Of a stretch of DNA of 64,000 nt, positions 24,627 to 38,500 are shown piece after piece. The notes beneath the pieces were generated by a model, which saw only the letters and a program-made list of their open reading frames with translations, was not told the origin of the DNA and ran no database searches. This stretch comes from Thunnus maccoyii (Eukaryota; Chordata; Actinopteri; Scombriformes; Scombridae). The stretch is from contig NC_056548.1 of the NCBI RefSeq assembly GCF_910596095.1, positions 13,045,151 to 13,109,150 on the forward strand, in the 5' to 3' direction. Made by a program: the position numbers and the translations under genes. Position 1 is the stretch's first letter, and every line of letters begins with the position of its first letter.

Positions 24627-26470
24627 CATCAGGAATTGTATCCTTCCCTTCCAAGAGGTGATTCATGTTTGGACAACTACTTGCACAGACATGTGTGTGT
24701 GTGTAATGTAAAAGCATCATAGTGGACATGAAGCCTTAATATGGTTTAGTCAGTTCAATTTGTTTCATGTTAGTGGCATTTAATAATGTCCAAGTTTAGT
24801 GTTTTTCATATACTATATACTTTACTGTCAATCACCTGACACCCAAAGGATGAAGTCGACAGTGTTGCCAACTTTTTTGAGAAGAGCTCATGTCTAGTCA
24901 CACGGCAAGACAGCAACACAACAAGTGTTTAATAAGCTAAAACTGTAAAAGATGCAGGTATTTTAAATTTACATGTCTGATACAGGATTTGCTCATGAAA
25001 CCATTTAACTGATACAAACAGCATACAGCTCTTTGACTTATTAATGTCATTAGAGATGATTATTGCAGTTAGTTGACAGACGTCACTAGTAGCTTTCTAT
25101 CAAGATTTTTAAAAAAATCTGTGCATATGAGGAAACCAAGACATCAGTGTCCAATTTGGTATAATTTATTAGTTGCTATCACCCCATGTTAATCTGTTCA
25201 TTGGCCAGATATTGATCTCAAATGAAAGCAGTAAGTTAACTTCAAACTAACTGGTTTAAAAAAAAGACAAATTATTCCTGCATAGAAAACCTACTTCTAG
25301 CATATACAAAAACTATTGCTGTTACTTTTTAATCACTCCTACTTCAAACCTTCTTTAAACATCAAAGACAGTATGTGGGGCAGAAGTCAGACAGTTACCT
25401 ACAAATCAGAATAGAGTGGGAGCTGATTTATGGGAGGAATATTCCTGCTGAATGGTAATTTGCTGTTTCAGTCCCATATTGGCAGTGACCCTCTGCCCCT
25501 TGTGCTTTTGAAATGCTCATCTGATTAGAAAGGTCGCGCAGAAAGAAGCAAAAACAGGGAACAAGTTCTCCAAACACACAGATGATTATACGGGCTTCCT
25601 GTTTCATCTGCAAATGAGCGATTCTGCCGCAGAATGTAGTCTAGACAACTTTGTTGTTGTTTTTAAGTACAAGTCTCTTTAAAAAAATGTAGTACAGACT
25701 GTGCAGTTTTCACAGAATCACAGTGGTCATCAGTGGTTTGCTCTCTCTCACCTTGAATTTCATTTCTTTTTACATTGTTTACTCCAAAAGTATGCTATGA
25801 ACATAAAATTTAGATGTTGTAGTATTAATTATAAAGCACATTTCTAAAGTACACCAATAAGCAAATATCAGCCACATCAACACGCTTTGCTGAACAAACC
25901 AAAACAAGCAAACACCAGCAACCGTCCTTGGTCATGGTTCAGGATGGGCAGAGGGGAAACCTAAAGAGAAAGTGTTCAATGAGGATTTTCCTGCTTGAGG
26001 AAAACAGTGGTCCGCTGCCCTAGTGGCTTGTGCTGGGGATCAATGGTCATTAATCTTTGTAGAGAAGCTCCGGCTGCACTTTTTAGGGGGTAGAAGGATT
26101 GCTGACCCAAGTACAGGATGTCTTTCTGGGTCCAGCAAGCAAGGTTTTCTGTGTTTGAATGCCACAGCACTTCTCATCAGTTTTGTCCAGCTCTAAGCGG
26201 AGCTCAGTCAGAGTGCAGACACAAATCATTAAACAGCAGTGGACACACGTGAACTTACTGCTCTCTTCTCTTTTGTGATTCTGCAGGGAAAAGATTCTTG
26301 TATGTGGGCATTGATTATGCATCGTAAAGGCACTTATTAAATGCTACAGTACATTAAAATGTTATACCTAAGATGCCTCACTTCACTTGTGCATATCTGA
26401 ACTCTTTGTGTTTATTTGTTCTGTCCGAACATACAGTTATGATGCAGTTTTATCGCTCTGATAAAAACAT
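24627..26470. other. Gene desert segment, nothing recognised
   Basis: No supportable exon or repeat boundary. A short minus-strand frame at 25,976-26,170 shows no family features. Confidence 0.4.
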
Positions 26471-26905
26471 AATAAGGGTCTACACCTATGCTAGCAGCTC
26501 TGTGAGCCTGTACATAGGCACAGCTGTGCTCTGAGTTAAATACTAACCTCAACAATGCTGATGTTTAGCAGGTATTATACCTGTCTGCAATGTTCAATAT
26601 CTTAGTTTAGCATGTTTGCTTGCTATCACTACTGCTAGCACTTCTGAGGCTGAAGTACATCTGAGGCTGATGGGAAAGCAGGTATTTGGTCATGAATCAA
26701 AATATTGGGCACATTTAAATTTTGATATATCCCTGATGATATCCCTAGATGAAACATTAGCCAATAGTTGTTGAGACATTTCACTCAAAACCACAAATCA
26801 TCTCATGCTGGCGCTGGAGGAAAAGTCAGGGGATCAGATCAACAAAGGCATGCAGTTTCATAGTCTGGGATCCATGAATTCCTGCACAAAACTTTGTGCC
26901 AATCC
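26471..26905. repeat. Interspersed repeat ('caatagttgttgagacatttcactc' family)
   Basis: It contains 'aatagttgttgagacatttcactcaaaaccacaaatc', 'tggcgctggaggaaaagtcaggggatca' and 'ttgtgccaatccatcag'. The same phrases occur in the repeat at 44,165-44,425. Upstream text ('tctgaggctgatgggaaagcaggtatttggtcatgaatcaaa') belongs to the same fish repeat as I remember it. It is non-coding. Confidence 0.65.
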
Positions 26906-29900
26906 ATCAGATACTAAATATAATAATTTAATATAAAACATAAACTAAGCATTGAAACACCAATATTTTCTGTCAAAAGCAATCATAAGGATAATATTTT
27001 CCAGCTCCCCGAAGTAGGAAAATCACCAATAAACCAACTGGGAAGGAAAGCGTAGACCTCCCTCCCTACTGCTGTGAAGAATATTTGGAGGATACCTTTC
27101 ACTCTCAAGTGAAGTCGTGAAATTTAATGACATAAAAGTATGGTTGAGTCGTTTAATGAACCTGCACATATAATCCCTGTGTGATTCAACCGCCCACACA
27201 AGACTTTCACAGAGCAGTTAATGTAACATTATAAAGAATTATAGGCAACGCTTTGAGTAAAGTAGAGCTGTCATCACACAAGGCATATTAACAATATTTG
27301 ATACTGTCTTACCAGTACCACAGGGGATTATACTGTATGTAACACCGGCAGCCAACGTATTGCCATTCAGATTTTGTTGACTTCTTACTGTAGTTTACAG
27401 GAAAGAAAAGACAAAAAAGGTTTCATCTTATAAGAAGATATTTTCAAAAACAGTGAGTGCTTCACTTTCACCCTCAGATCAACACAGCTTGAATAACTTA
27501 ACATGAGTCTTAATTATGGAGGCGTTGGTATCCTTCATCTGTCCTGCACTGTGCAGAGCTGTGTTTTGGGGCGTAGACTGTAAATGCAACCCCGGACCTC
27601 ACCGACAGGCACTGCACTGCTTGACTGGAGTCAAGGGCACTTAGTGACATGATACTAATAGAGGTTGGCACTGAGATATAAAAAATACAAACACATTTAG
27701 TTAAGAGGGCTTCAAGGATCTCATAGGGCAAAGCTGTAACTCTTTCCACCCCAAAAGCAGCAGCAGCGGTGCTTTTAAGGAACCATAAATATGAGGAGAA
27801 ATTCATCTGTGCATTTGACATCCTCTCCACCTTCTAAATTCAGCGCCCAATATAGTGAAATACATGAAAAGCATGATTTACATGTGAGTCATGTTAGTTT
27901 TCCCTCAGTCAAAGTCACTGTTGAATTAATTAATTAACATGCTGCAACTGTCCCGCAAACTCCAAGTGACATGTTTCTCGTCATCTTTATGTCTCTTTCT
28001 CCATTTTTTACACAGATGTCATTAAATCCAAAGCAGGATGCAGTCAAATGCCCTCCTGCATTTGTTTTGACACACTGGCAGATGGTGTTCCTGGTTATAG
28101 AACAAAGCTGACTTTATTGAAAATTGCCACATAGCGAGGCAGCAAAAAAAAAAGTTCAAATACAGAATCCCATCACTGTGACCAAATCTGGGAAATGAGA
28201 AAAGGTTATTGCATACAAGTGAGAAACTTTTGGCTCCCTCGCTGCTTCCATGTAAACAGTATTAAAGTAGTGAAGGCTTTCCACGCATCTCGACCTTCAC
28301 CCACCGTAGTCCATTTATTTTTTACTGTTTTCCGCCCTGCACTTTATTTTTTCCTGTGGTCATTATCACAATGGCAGCAAGGAAATGTTTTATACATTCA
28401 ACTCATTATTCACTATGTCTAATTAATGCTACACTCGAAATAAGGAAAGTGCAATTTAGCATCTCCTGCCTTTCCCTGTAGAGGAATCCATTTAGGTGCA
28501 ATGTAAAGTCCTCTTTGATGTAGAAATCTATTTCCATTGGTATCCAGAGATGTTGATGCACAACTAAACAGCTGACCCTCTATTTTATATCCCAAAAGGA
28601 ATTCATTTTGCTGCCGCCCCTGTAGCTATTTACATACTTTATAATTTAAAGTTTATGATATTTTTCTGGGATTTAATTGAGTGTTTTCGCATTTGCTCTC
28701 TAATAAATTTACCATCTTGTGCCAGTTGATATTTGTCTTACATGTTGAGGCAATAAAGGCAATGAGTCCAGCGTCAGGAACATTAGCTAAACTGCATGTT
28801 TTGATAAATATGTATGCATATATAAATATGTATTTAATCTTAATCTTCTGGTTGGTGTTCTGAAGACCTCAGGCCATGTCAATAGCTCAAAAAAATATGC
28901 TTAACGTAGATTTGTATGAGAATTTTTGTAAACCTGATTTTGAACCTGATTTTACCCAAAATATAAATGACATTATTATGTAGGAAAAGATGCTGTGCAG
29001 TTCTTTGTCTGTGAATGATTTTTTGGAAAACAAAATTAATACATATTTGCTCATTCTTAGCCCATAATGTGGAATAATAACATCCTTTATGGTCTGTATT
29101 TGTCTGTTATTTGCCAATTTCATCAAATGTGCAATTCCAGTTTGTGGAAAAGGAACAGGTTGTCACTGCAATACTTTAATACATATTAGTTTCAAATATG
29201 CTCGGAACAAAGGAAGAAAATTTGGCAGAAAAATTTGGTAAAATTGGGAAATTATTGTTATTATTTTTACACATACAAAAATGAGGAATTAAGCCAATGT
29301 CAACAAAACACAAGAGTTAAAATTACATCCGATCATTTGTCCACAACATTTTCTGATTCTTTTTTACCCAAACCATGATCTTTCCCTAAACATTGTGTTG
29401 TCACATCATAAAACGTATTTATTTTTCAGCAGTAATCTGTATCATCAGGGCGGAAAACACTGCTGTGTGTTGTTCTGGAGTGTAGAGACATACTATGTAT
29501 TTTGTCATTTTAATTTGATTTCTTGTTAATGCTATCGTGTCATAATCAATACATTAAAGCCTCTGAAAATGTAGTTTCAAATCTTACACTTTTCTCTGAG
29601 TTTTCATGACTAAATATGCAAAAATTCAAATAAAAATTAATTAAAATTATATCTTAAGTATTATTCGTGAAGAGTTTAACATTCGGAAACTCAGCTAATC
29701 CTCTTCATCAGGACTGTTTGTGTGCCTTTTGATCAGATTTGATTGACAGTGACCTGACAACTTAAGCAAACAAACCCACAACACATTTTGTTTCAAATGT
29801 GGCTAAATCCTGATTGGTTGATGTCATAGAGGTAAGTGACATCAACTTTATCCAACTGAGCCCCATCTACTTCAAACCACGGAGAGCACAGAAAAAAAAA

Positions 29901-32440
29901 AAAAAACAACACAAAAACAGAAATCACACTCATGAAATAACCAAAACTATACTTCTAACTTTGGGCAGAAAATGATGCGTTCGTGTAGGAGCTCATCACT
30001 CATAGTAGGAAGCTGTAACACAGTAAACAAAGTACAAAGTGATGGACATAGTGAGTCAGCTGACACATCCTCTCTCTGGGGAGTTTATCGGAAGGAAAGA
30101 GTATTACACTTTCTCAATTAGTGTCCCACTTTTTTTCACTATGAGCAAAAAGAAAAAGAAAAAAATCAAGTTCTCGTCTATGACTGCAAGATGAGGATAA
30201 GTAAACAGGCTTCTTGTTATTGCACAAACAGAGTTTTGCCCCATGGCAGGCTGTGGTGCTTTAATATTTAATGATCTTCTCTGACTCCAGGAGCAAACCT
30301 TGGCAAACCACTACTGTGAAGAACCCCCAATTACATTTATTAATGCAATGTTGTTTGAAACTGGACTATTTTAAAAACTGTGCCACGTGCGAGAAGTCGA
30401 TATAAAGTAGTTCTGGCGAGGTTAACAGCTGTTTCACATTCAAATTACAAATAGTGGGTCTGTTTGTCTCTATTTTTGCTCGCTTTTTTCTTGGTCCACA
30501 GCCATCCAGTTAAAGTGAAAGGCCCAGATGACCCAGATCAGGGCCAGTTGAGCTGAGCAGAAAGCGAGGAATCACTGTGGATCTCATCTGGTGTTGAATG
30601 TGGACACATGAAGGACCTCAGCTGGATCTGAGTTTACCACAGTATGCAATCACAGGAGAGCCAAATACACTCATTAGTTACATAAATGAGTTTCTTTCCA
30701 AAATGAAGTATCCACCATCATACAGAGCTTTATTTACCTTTTCAAAAACAGTTGCTGGCATCACATTGGGACTCACTGCAGAGGCTAATTGTCAACACCA
30801 GATGTCTGCTTACAAAAATGTGATATTTGTCAATATTGAGAATATATATATCCTCTCTTAAACTCTACATGACTGTTTACTGTACATTTTCGGTGGACAT
30901 ATAGTCGTAGAAGGTGCAGAGAAAAGGGTGCATGTGTCTATATTTTAATGTTGTCATATGTAAATGTATATGTGTGTGTAAGTCTTTGAGTCTGTGTATA
31001 TTCATAAGAGTGAATTAGCATGTCTTAGGCTTTACAGTCACCTATAAAATAGAGCTTATTTGTTGCCAGAATAACTACGGTACATCTGCATTTTCTTGTA
31101 CGGACAACAGTTCGCTGTCATTTTACTCACTTAAAAAGCTGAAAATCCCATTAAATCTCTTTCAACATCCTTTATGTTAATGTTTGTGGCATACTGCAGG
31201 TCCTGCCCTGAATTCCTGACAGGCACTATTCCCAGTAATTAGGCTGACTCCAGCTCCGAGTAATGCTCCGGCTTTGAGATTCCCTGTGACAGAGTAGCAA
31301 AGGATGTCAGGTATAAATTATATTTACAATAAACTCAGCCATCGGGCCGCGTTCCTGAAGCGCGCCAGCCCTTCAAACGACATCATTTAGTCTCTCCTGT
31401 CCCACAGTGCAACATGCACCATGCAGTATTACCATGGAAACAGATGTTTTGTTTGCTGGTTTTTGGCCCACATTTCCTGTCTTGGGCTTGTCAACATTTA
31501 TCTGCTGAAAGTGGCTGTAGCTCTAATTCCTTTAGTCTTTTACTTCATTTTGTTTTATGTATTTTATTTTATTTTATCTGGTGTTGTCTTCTTGTTTCAA
31601 ATTGCGTTGTTTTTTTTTTTTTGAGTGCTGCATTTATACTATATTACTAAAATGCTTTATATAAGTATTTTCATGGTAGTAGCAGCACAGTAAAAAGTCG
31701 GATATTTTTCAGCATCATAAACATGTTTGATCTCAACCTCTGTTTCATCCTTTACATCCTTTTCAAAAATTAAAACATCAATGCTCCTGTTTCACATGTT
31801 GCCTCTGGTTGAACTCAGTGCTGTCACACAGTGTAAAGAAGAAAATGATGTTATTTAGACTGGCGCCACAGAGAGCTGTTTCTATCAAAACATTTGTCAT
31901 CCAAACTAATCAAGGAGAGGCAGCTACATTCATTAGCTCGCCTCAGTTCGTGCCCACTTGTCTGCAGACTTCAAGCTCCATTATTGTTACGGGATAGCTT
32001 GGTGACATTTGGCTACCACTCTGAATATTCATAATGTCCAGAGTGCACTATGAATGATCAGCAGGCCTGATGTGCTCAGTGTACAAACATCAATTGTGAC
32101 TGTGCTCTGAATTTATGAATGGAATTCAATGAATGAACTTCATGGAAGAATAACATGTCACTATTTAAGACTTAACACTTCAATGGTATATGGTTGTGGT
32201 TCCCAACCTTTTTAAGTTTGTGACCCCTTGGTCACCTCTTAGGTGTTTTCTTTAAATACTTTTTAGGAGCATATAGAGATTAAAGTATATGATGAGTATA
32301 TGTGATGGTGGCTCCCCTCCCCCAGTTTGGGAGGAGCAGGTGTACAAGTGTATTCAGTAACATTTATAAACCAAGGGACTTTTATAGAGCTTTAAAGTTG
32401 TATTATGAATTGGAATATCTTTAAAGCTTGCGAAAAATGT
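26906..32440. other. Gene desert segment with possible conserved non-coding blocks
   Basis: No exon supported. About 28,000-28,700 and 31,170-31,400 are unique-looking and hold TAATTA or TAATTAGG homeobox-type motifs. The latter also has a CpG-containing stretch (GGGCCGCGTTCC, GCGCGCC). They are candidates for conserved enhancers only. A poly-A run lies at about 29,891-29,905 and a poly-T run at about 31,609-31,622. Confidence 0.35.
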
Positions 32441-33911
32441 TTAAAGGAATAGTTTAACATTTTGGGAAATACACTTCACTTTCACAAATATGAGGCCGCT
32501 GCCAGCCAGCCAGTTAGCTTAGCACAAAGACTGGGAACAAAGGCAAACAGCTAGCCTGGCTCTGTCTGAGCATTACCTAACCCATTTACCAGCACCCCTA
32601 AAATGCACTAATCAACACGTTATGTCTTGTTTCTTTAATCTGTACAAGAACTAAAGTGTAAAAACTACAATTTTCCATTTTACAAGGGGTTGTGGGCTGG
32701 ATTATTAATTAGCTCTAAACAGTTGCCAGGCAACCAGCAGTGACTCCAGCAACTTGCTAACCCGATGCACCAGATGGTTTGTTACACAGAACCATCTGAG
32801 AAGTTGTCCTTGGAAACTGTTTGGGAAAGGGCAGGCACTTTCAGGCAGGTGATTGGATGAACCATCACTGTCTATCACAGGCTAACTTCTCGCTGTTGTC
32901 ACACCTAAACCACGCCCATAGCTACCAGTAGTTCTAGGACGCTGATTGGCCCAAACCGCTGTTGGTTCAGTGAGAGCGCATAACTTGAAGCCTGACAAGA
33001 TGGATTCTCACATGATCTTTTGAATCCAGCTGCCTCGCAGGGTAAGCAACTTGCTACACCTGACGAAAAGATAGTCAAACATATAACCCCATGTAAAACC
33101 ACAGCATGTTGTTTTTACACTTTTGTACAGATTGAACAAATAAGTCTTAAGGTGTCAGTAGGTGAACTATAATGGTGCTGGAAGGCTTGGATTTTTTCAC
33201 CTTTAGACAGCAGTTTCCCTGTTTCCAGTCTTTCTGCTAAGCTAAGGTGGCATTGCTTTAAAACAGCACAAGAGGCTGTAGCTTATGGGGAGTTCAGACC
33301 AACCAATCAGCTCTGCATGAAAAAACGCAGCCCTCTCATTTATTTGAACGGGGGCTTTGCATTGACCCAGCGTGGGTGCCACCACAGAGTCTCAGCAAAA
33401 AAGTTTAAGCGGGCTCAACTTTTGCCGCAATGCAACGCCATCCGGTAAGGCACTGAATTGGCCAATCACATATATGCAAGCGCACATTCCTGGTGGATTG
33501 AGGAGGGTTTATCTGCAGTCTTGCAGACCTACATGACACATCCACTTTACTACAGGACACACCCCTCCTCACCTAACTAGTGGGTGTGTCACGTAGATAC
33601 TGCAAGTCCGCAGATAGACCTACTTGGGTGGATTACTTTGTAACGCAAATGCCGTATGCAACTGTTCGACTAAAACAGTTGCAGCTGTGATAACTTTCCA
33701 GAGTTAGTAAATCCTGTCTGTGAGTATTACAGACTTCTATGCAGTGTTTTGACATCTGATAAGCCTTTAAAAGCGTTAATCTGCAGCTCCATCTCGACTT
33801 CCTGGATTGTATTTCATTGTCTCACCAGTACTTCAAACATCATGCCTCAAACTTCTCATCTAACTCTCAGCAAGAAAGTGTATTTCCAAAAATTTCATAC
33901 TATTCCTTTAA
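32441..33911. mobile_element. Long copy of the 'TTAAAGGAATAGTT' foldback DNA transposon with inserted sequence
   Basis: The left end TTAAAGGAATAGTTTAACAT and the right end, TTAAAGGAATAGTATGAAAT when read on the minus strand, form terminal inverted repeats bounded by TTAA. Subterminal regions also mirror each other: 'gttagcttagcacaaagactgggaacaaaggcaaacagctagcctggctctg' on the left, and 'cagcagtttccctgtttccagtctttctgctaagctaagg' on the right. It has no transposase frame. Much of 33,280-33,690 does not match the other copies and is probably a further insertion. Relatives lie at 11,060-11,390 and 42,293-42,615. Confidence 0.75.
32722..32734. promoter_or_regulatory. RFX X-box-like palindrome inside a transposon
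   Basis: GTTGCCAGGCAAC is a perfect inverted repeat around one base and matches the RFX X-box pattern. It lies within the transposon copy at 32,441-33,911. Confidence 0.4.
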
Positions 33912-35435
33912 GCTGACTCTTTCAACTTCCATTGAAGGAAATGTGATTTGAGGACTAAGAATGATTTGTCATTGTGGACTTTTCAATGCAATCCAGCGCT
34001 GAAAGCTGTAGTTCACATTTTCTCAAAACAAAAATAGAAAGGAGGTGCTCGTCAGTCCAGACTTGTTTGTCAGTGGATGACTTGCTAAACACTGCAGAAT
34101 TTCAGCGTTGAGTGGGAGGCTGGTAAACAACAACAATCTCCCCCTGTTCTTGTAGTGAAGATGAAAGCAAATGTCTCTGTCAAAATAAGGGAAGAGAGCC
34201 TGACGGTTTTCTTAGCAATGATAACTACAGGCAAGATGTAAAAGATTAATGAGAGGACTCTGTCAGGAACGAATCAGTCAAGTTAAAGCTCATTCATCAC
34301 ATGCAGGATTGGTCCCTTGCCTTTTTACTTTGTTGCTTTTTTTAACATGCTACCACCTCCTTCTTTTCTCTCAACTTGTCATTCTCTCTGTCTTTTTTCA
34401 GCACACATCAGACAAGATGACAGACTCAACAATGAACACCAACTGCCTGACAATTGTACTGTACAAAACATGGCCAGCACTTAATGATGTAACCTCGCAT
34501 GCAATCATATCCATGCATAGTGATTGGTGTTAGCCTGCGAAGCGACAGACACTGAAAGGTCAACCACGAAAAGTCCTGGACAGCATGCTATACTAAAACG
34601 TTGCCATGACCTTCAGGCGGTGGCATTCTGGGAAGAGGAGAGTGGCGTTATGATGTAGGATATTGAAAAGAAGTGATGTGATTAGTGGAGGTTTTTATTC
34701 GTGACTCCTTGGCTGCGAAAGGTCGCGACAAAGCCGGGGTCATTCATTCTGATGTGGTGTCTTGCACTGCTGTAGCATGTAGTGTATCACAGGTGGCAAA
34801 AATGGTAAGAGAAAAATTGATCCATGTCAAATGTTATAGTTCACCATCCTGATTCAAAAAAAAAATGTTATTTATCAAAATGTCCAATGTAAGAGCAGGA
34901 AATCATCCATCATCCCTTGAAGTATTGAGGCAGATGGTTTTTGGCCCTTCATGATATCACAGCTTAGAGGATCAATAGTTCACAGCTTGCTTCTTATCAT
35001 GAGTTAATCGAATGCAGTCTACAGTACACTGCCTTCTCCCCTCATGTTTTTAAATGCATTCTCTAGTCCACAGGCATACACTTAAGTAAGTTTAAGTAAG
35101 GTTACATTACATTAAAGTTTCCAGAAGGATTAGCAACTTTGTGGATGCAGGCAGAACCTTTTTTTTCATTTAGAGACCAAATTATTCCAGCTGTAATCAC
35201 TAATTGTAGTTAGTCCTTCAAGAGCTAAAATGAAAGTGTAAAACTACACATAGAAATCTACAAATCTGTATTGTGAGACAATATTTTTATCTTAATGTTG
35301 TGGAGGTTTTCATGTATGTAGACCCAAAGTGCTTAATATGAAATTAACAAACAGACAGTATGAAACAAGCTATACATACAACTATATTTCTATACAAGGA
35401 CAGTTGTATGCAGCAGCTCGCCACACAGATAAACA
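33912..35435. other. Gene desert segment, nothing recognised
   Basis: No supportable exon or repeat boundary. Confidence 0.4.
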
Positions 35436-35545
35436 GATACAATCAATCAATCAATCAATCAGACTTTATTTGTATAGCACTTTTCATGCAAATACAATGT
35501 AACACAAAGTGCTTTACACAATAAAAAACAATACAATTCAACCAA
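35436..35545. repeat. (CAAT)n run plus 'tttatttgtatagcacttttcatgc' repeat
   Basis: CAAT tetramers at about 35,440-35,460 lead into 'gactttatttgtatagcacttttcatgcaaat ... acaaagtgctttacac'. This is the second copy in the window of the repeat at 10,425-10,515. A simple-repeat border is typical of a retrotransposon tail. Confidence 0.65.
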
Positions 35546-38500
35546 CCACGCACAAAACAATAAGTGACTATGTTATAAATAAAGGACTCAATAAAAACAG
35601 GAACTGAGGAAACACTATCATAACGAGGAAATGAGGAAACATACAGTACAGTAAACATTGGAAGACTATAAACTTAGAAAGCTACTATATGTGGAATTGT
35701 TAATAAATATAATGAACAGCTACAAGCTTAAAAATCTACATGTGGAATTGTTAAAAAAATAAATTAATAAATACCTTTAAATACTTGAACAACAATCTAA
35801 GATACTCATCTACGTCACTACTAAAGTAATGACAATGTACATATGAGGTTGTGTATATGAATGAATATAGATAAAATATAAAATATATCCATTAAATTGT
35901 GACATAATCCAAAACTTTTTTAAAATTCAATATAATTTCACTCATAATTTTTTTTTATCCTGCTTCTTTTCACAATAACATAGTGAATTGCGGATCATTT
36001 CTATTTCGAAAAGTCTTTATCTATTAAACAGGGCAGAGTCAGTATGTTTGGTCTAAATGAGCAGAGAGCACAACGTACAATTAATCACTTCCATGAATTT
36101 AGTTTCAATCTCACTGAAATGAAAGTGGACTAAATACCATAGGTATTCAGCCCATGCAATTACATTGGCAGTTAATAATGCATACAAAATACCTTATTAC
36201 ATTAGCTTACATGTCCTGGTATATATTTCTTTCATGACTAATGTCTATATGAATACAACAATCCTATAACCTACCTTTGGGTTGCAATCTCTGGTCTATA
36301 TTAGATTTTGGCCTAAAGAATGAAAACAGATGCTTTTTTAAATCTCTAAATGTCCAACCAGAGAAATCCATGTACAAATCAAAGCCTCGATGAGTTGAAC
36401 TACAACAGAAGGCCAGTTTGCTCTATTGCTACTGACACCCGGGGTAATTGCCCTGGCTCCACTGCTGAAATGTCACGGCTGCTCTTATCCCAGGTGGGCT
36501 ATTCCATCAACTAATAAATGCCACTGCCCCTCTCTCAGTATCAAAGCACTGTAGCATAATATGACATAACACTTGTAAAAATCAGCTGATGACACACACA
36601 CACACACCTCACAGCAGATGTAATTAGCAGCACTTATCAAGATCTAATTTGCTCGCTGTTTATATGGGGACTAATTTATAATGTGACTAGTGCTCTTTGT
36701 AATCAGATAGCATTAAGGGGATTAACAGGATTCTAAATAAGGCAGTTTACTAGTGTTTAATTTGCTCGTATAAGCCTGTTTCATCGTTTTATGGTGTCAA
36801 GAATATCTTTTTTATTGTTGTTGTTGTTTAGGAATATGTTGTAAAAGACAAAGAAAATACAGTTTATGTAAACATACTGCTGTAATGTATTTATAGAGTA
36901 TATTTCTGCCTGTGTTACTGCACTTAAAACTGCTTTAAGTCTTATAAAATTTTAATTCAGGAAATCTGAGTTACATCTCCCAAGTCAGTCTACTGTAAGA
37001 TATCACTATTTCCTTCCACATGCAGACAAAGTGTCTCCAACACATGACTATTTGGCTTTAATTTCAGCCAGCAATTACCAAAGATCTTATCTCATTTATA
37101 TGCTAATAACACCTCTGATGTCAGCTCTGGCAGGGCAGATCGAGAACTAAGTAGGGATGGCCTTTTGTGGCCGGGGCTCATTCACTTCATTCCCCTGCCT
37201 GACTGCACTGACCGGCAAAGAGAGGTCAGTGTCTGAGGGGATCAAGCAGTAGCTCCAGCCTGTGTCTGGGAGAAATTTAATTTACTGTGACATATTGTTG
37301 GTAGCACTTACAGAGGTAATATGTAGTCTTTTGTTTGGTACAAGGAGCAGCTTGACCTTCAGGTGTGTTTATTAGTGATGTTGTTGTCCATTATGTTGCA
37401 AACCTGCACTTCATAATGATGAAAATGACTGGCATTAGATCGTTAGGTGAATGTTACAAGTTGACAACAAAAAATAACATTTTAACTGTTTTGTCTTTAG
37501 TTAGTCATAAATGAAACCAAACTTTCACTTGACCATTCGCTTAACCCCTCTCCTCGAGCAGCGCCTTAGCAACTGTAACTAGGCGAGGCAGGTCTGTCAA
37601 GCTTCAGCTCTCTCAACATGAGGCTGTAGTAGGAGCAATTCTCTGTAAATAAAGAGTTTGGAGGGTGGTGTCTTTTTTGTTTTTTTAGTCATTTCAAAAC
37701 CAAAAATACAAGAGCAAAAGTGCTCAAACAAAAGGTTCAAACGTTTAGATTAGCTAAGGTCGTAACCTAACCCATGCATTAAGCTACTTCCAAGACTAAG
37801 GAGCATTTCATACCCCATTATTTTGTGGGGGTAAAGGCTGACATTTATGTCTCTGTCCTACTCTTAACTGGATTTGAGGACATCTACAACCAAACTTATC
37901 TTAGATAGGGTTGGCAAACACATTGGTCATCATCTTAAAAACCTTTTCTATTTTCATGTAAAAAGTAAAGTACAAGTTTACCGATAGTAACTAAGGAGAG
38001 CGGGGCTTTGTGAACTGTCAATTGCTAGTTCATCAAGAAAAGATTAATAAAAGAAAATGTAATGTTACTAAGTAAACATGTTTATTATATGACAGTGATT
38101 ACAAAACATCAGTATTTCAGAATTAAAATGTAAGGTAGCATTAGTACTGTGCTTTCTTGTGTGAGTAGAGACGAGGTCAGAGCCTATACACCAAACATTA
38201 ATGATGCACATATTCTACATTCACACAGTAATCTATTCCACATAAGGTGGCTGTCATCTTTAAAGTCTGTCAAAAGAGGTTTTTAGTTATACTGAGCCAC
38301 CTGATTACTAATTTCTCACTTCTAATCAGTATTCCAACAACCACCTTGCAAATGTTTTAGGGAAGAGTTTTTTTGGCAAATGGGGAGATAATTCTTTCAT
38401 TTTTTGCTCAGAATGGATTAACAGAGACTTGGCAGGAAATGCCACTCCACATCTGAGGTGTGATTTGAATATTGACCTGAAGCAGTGATATCAATGTCAG

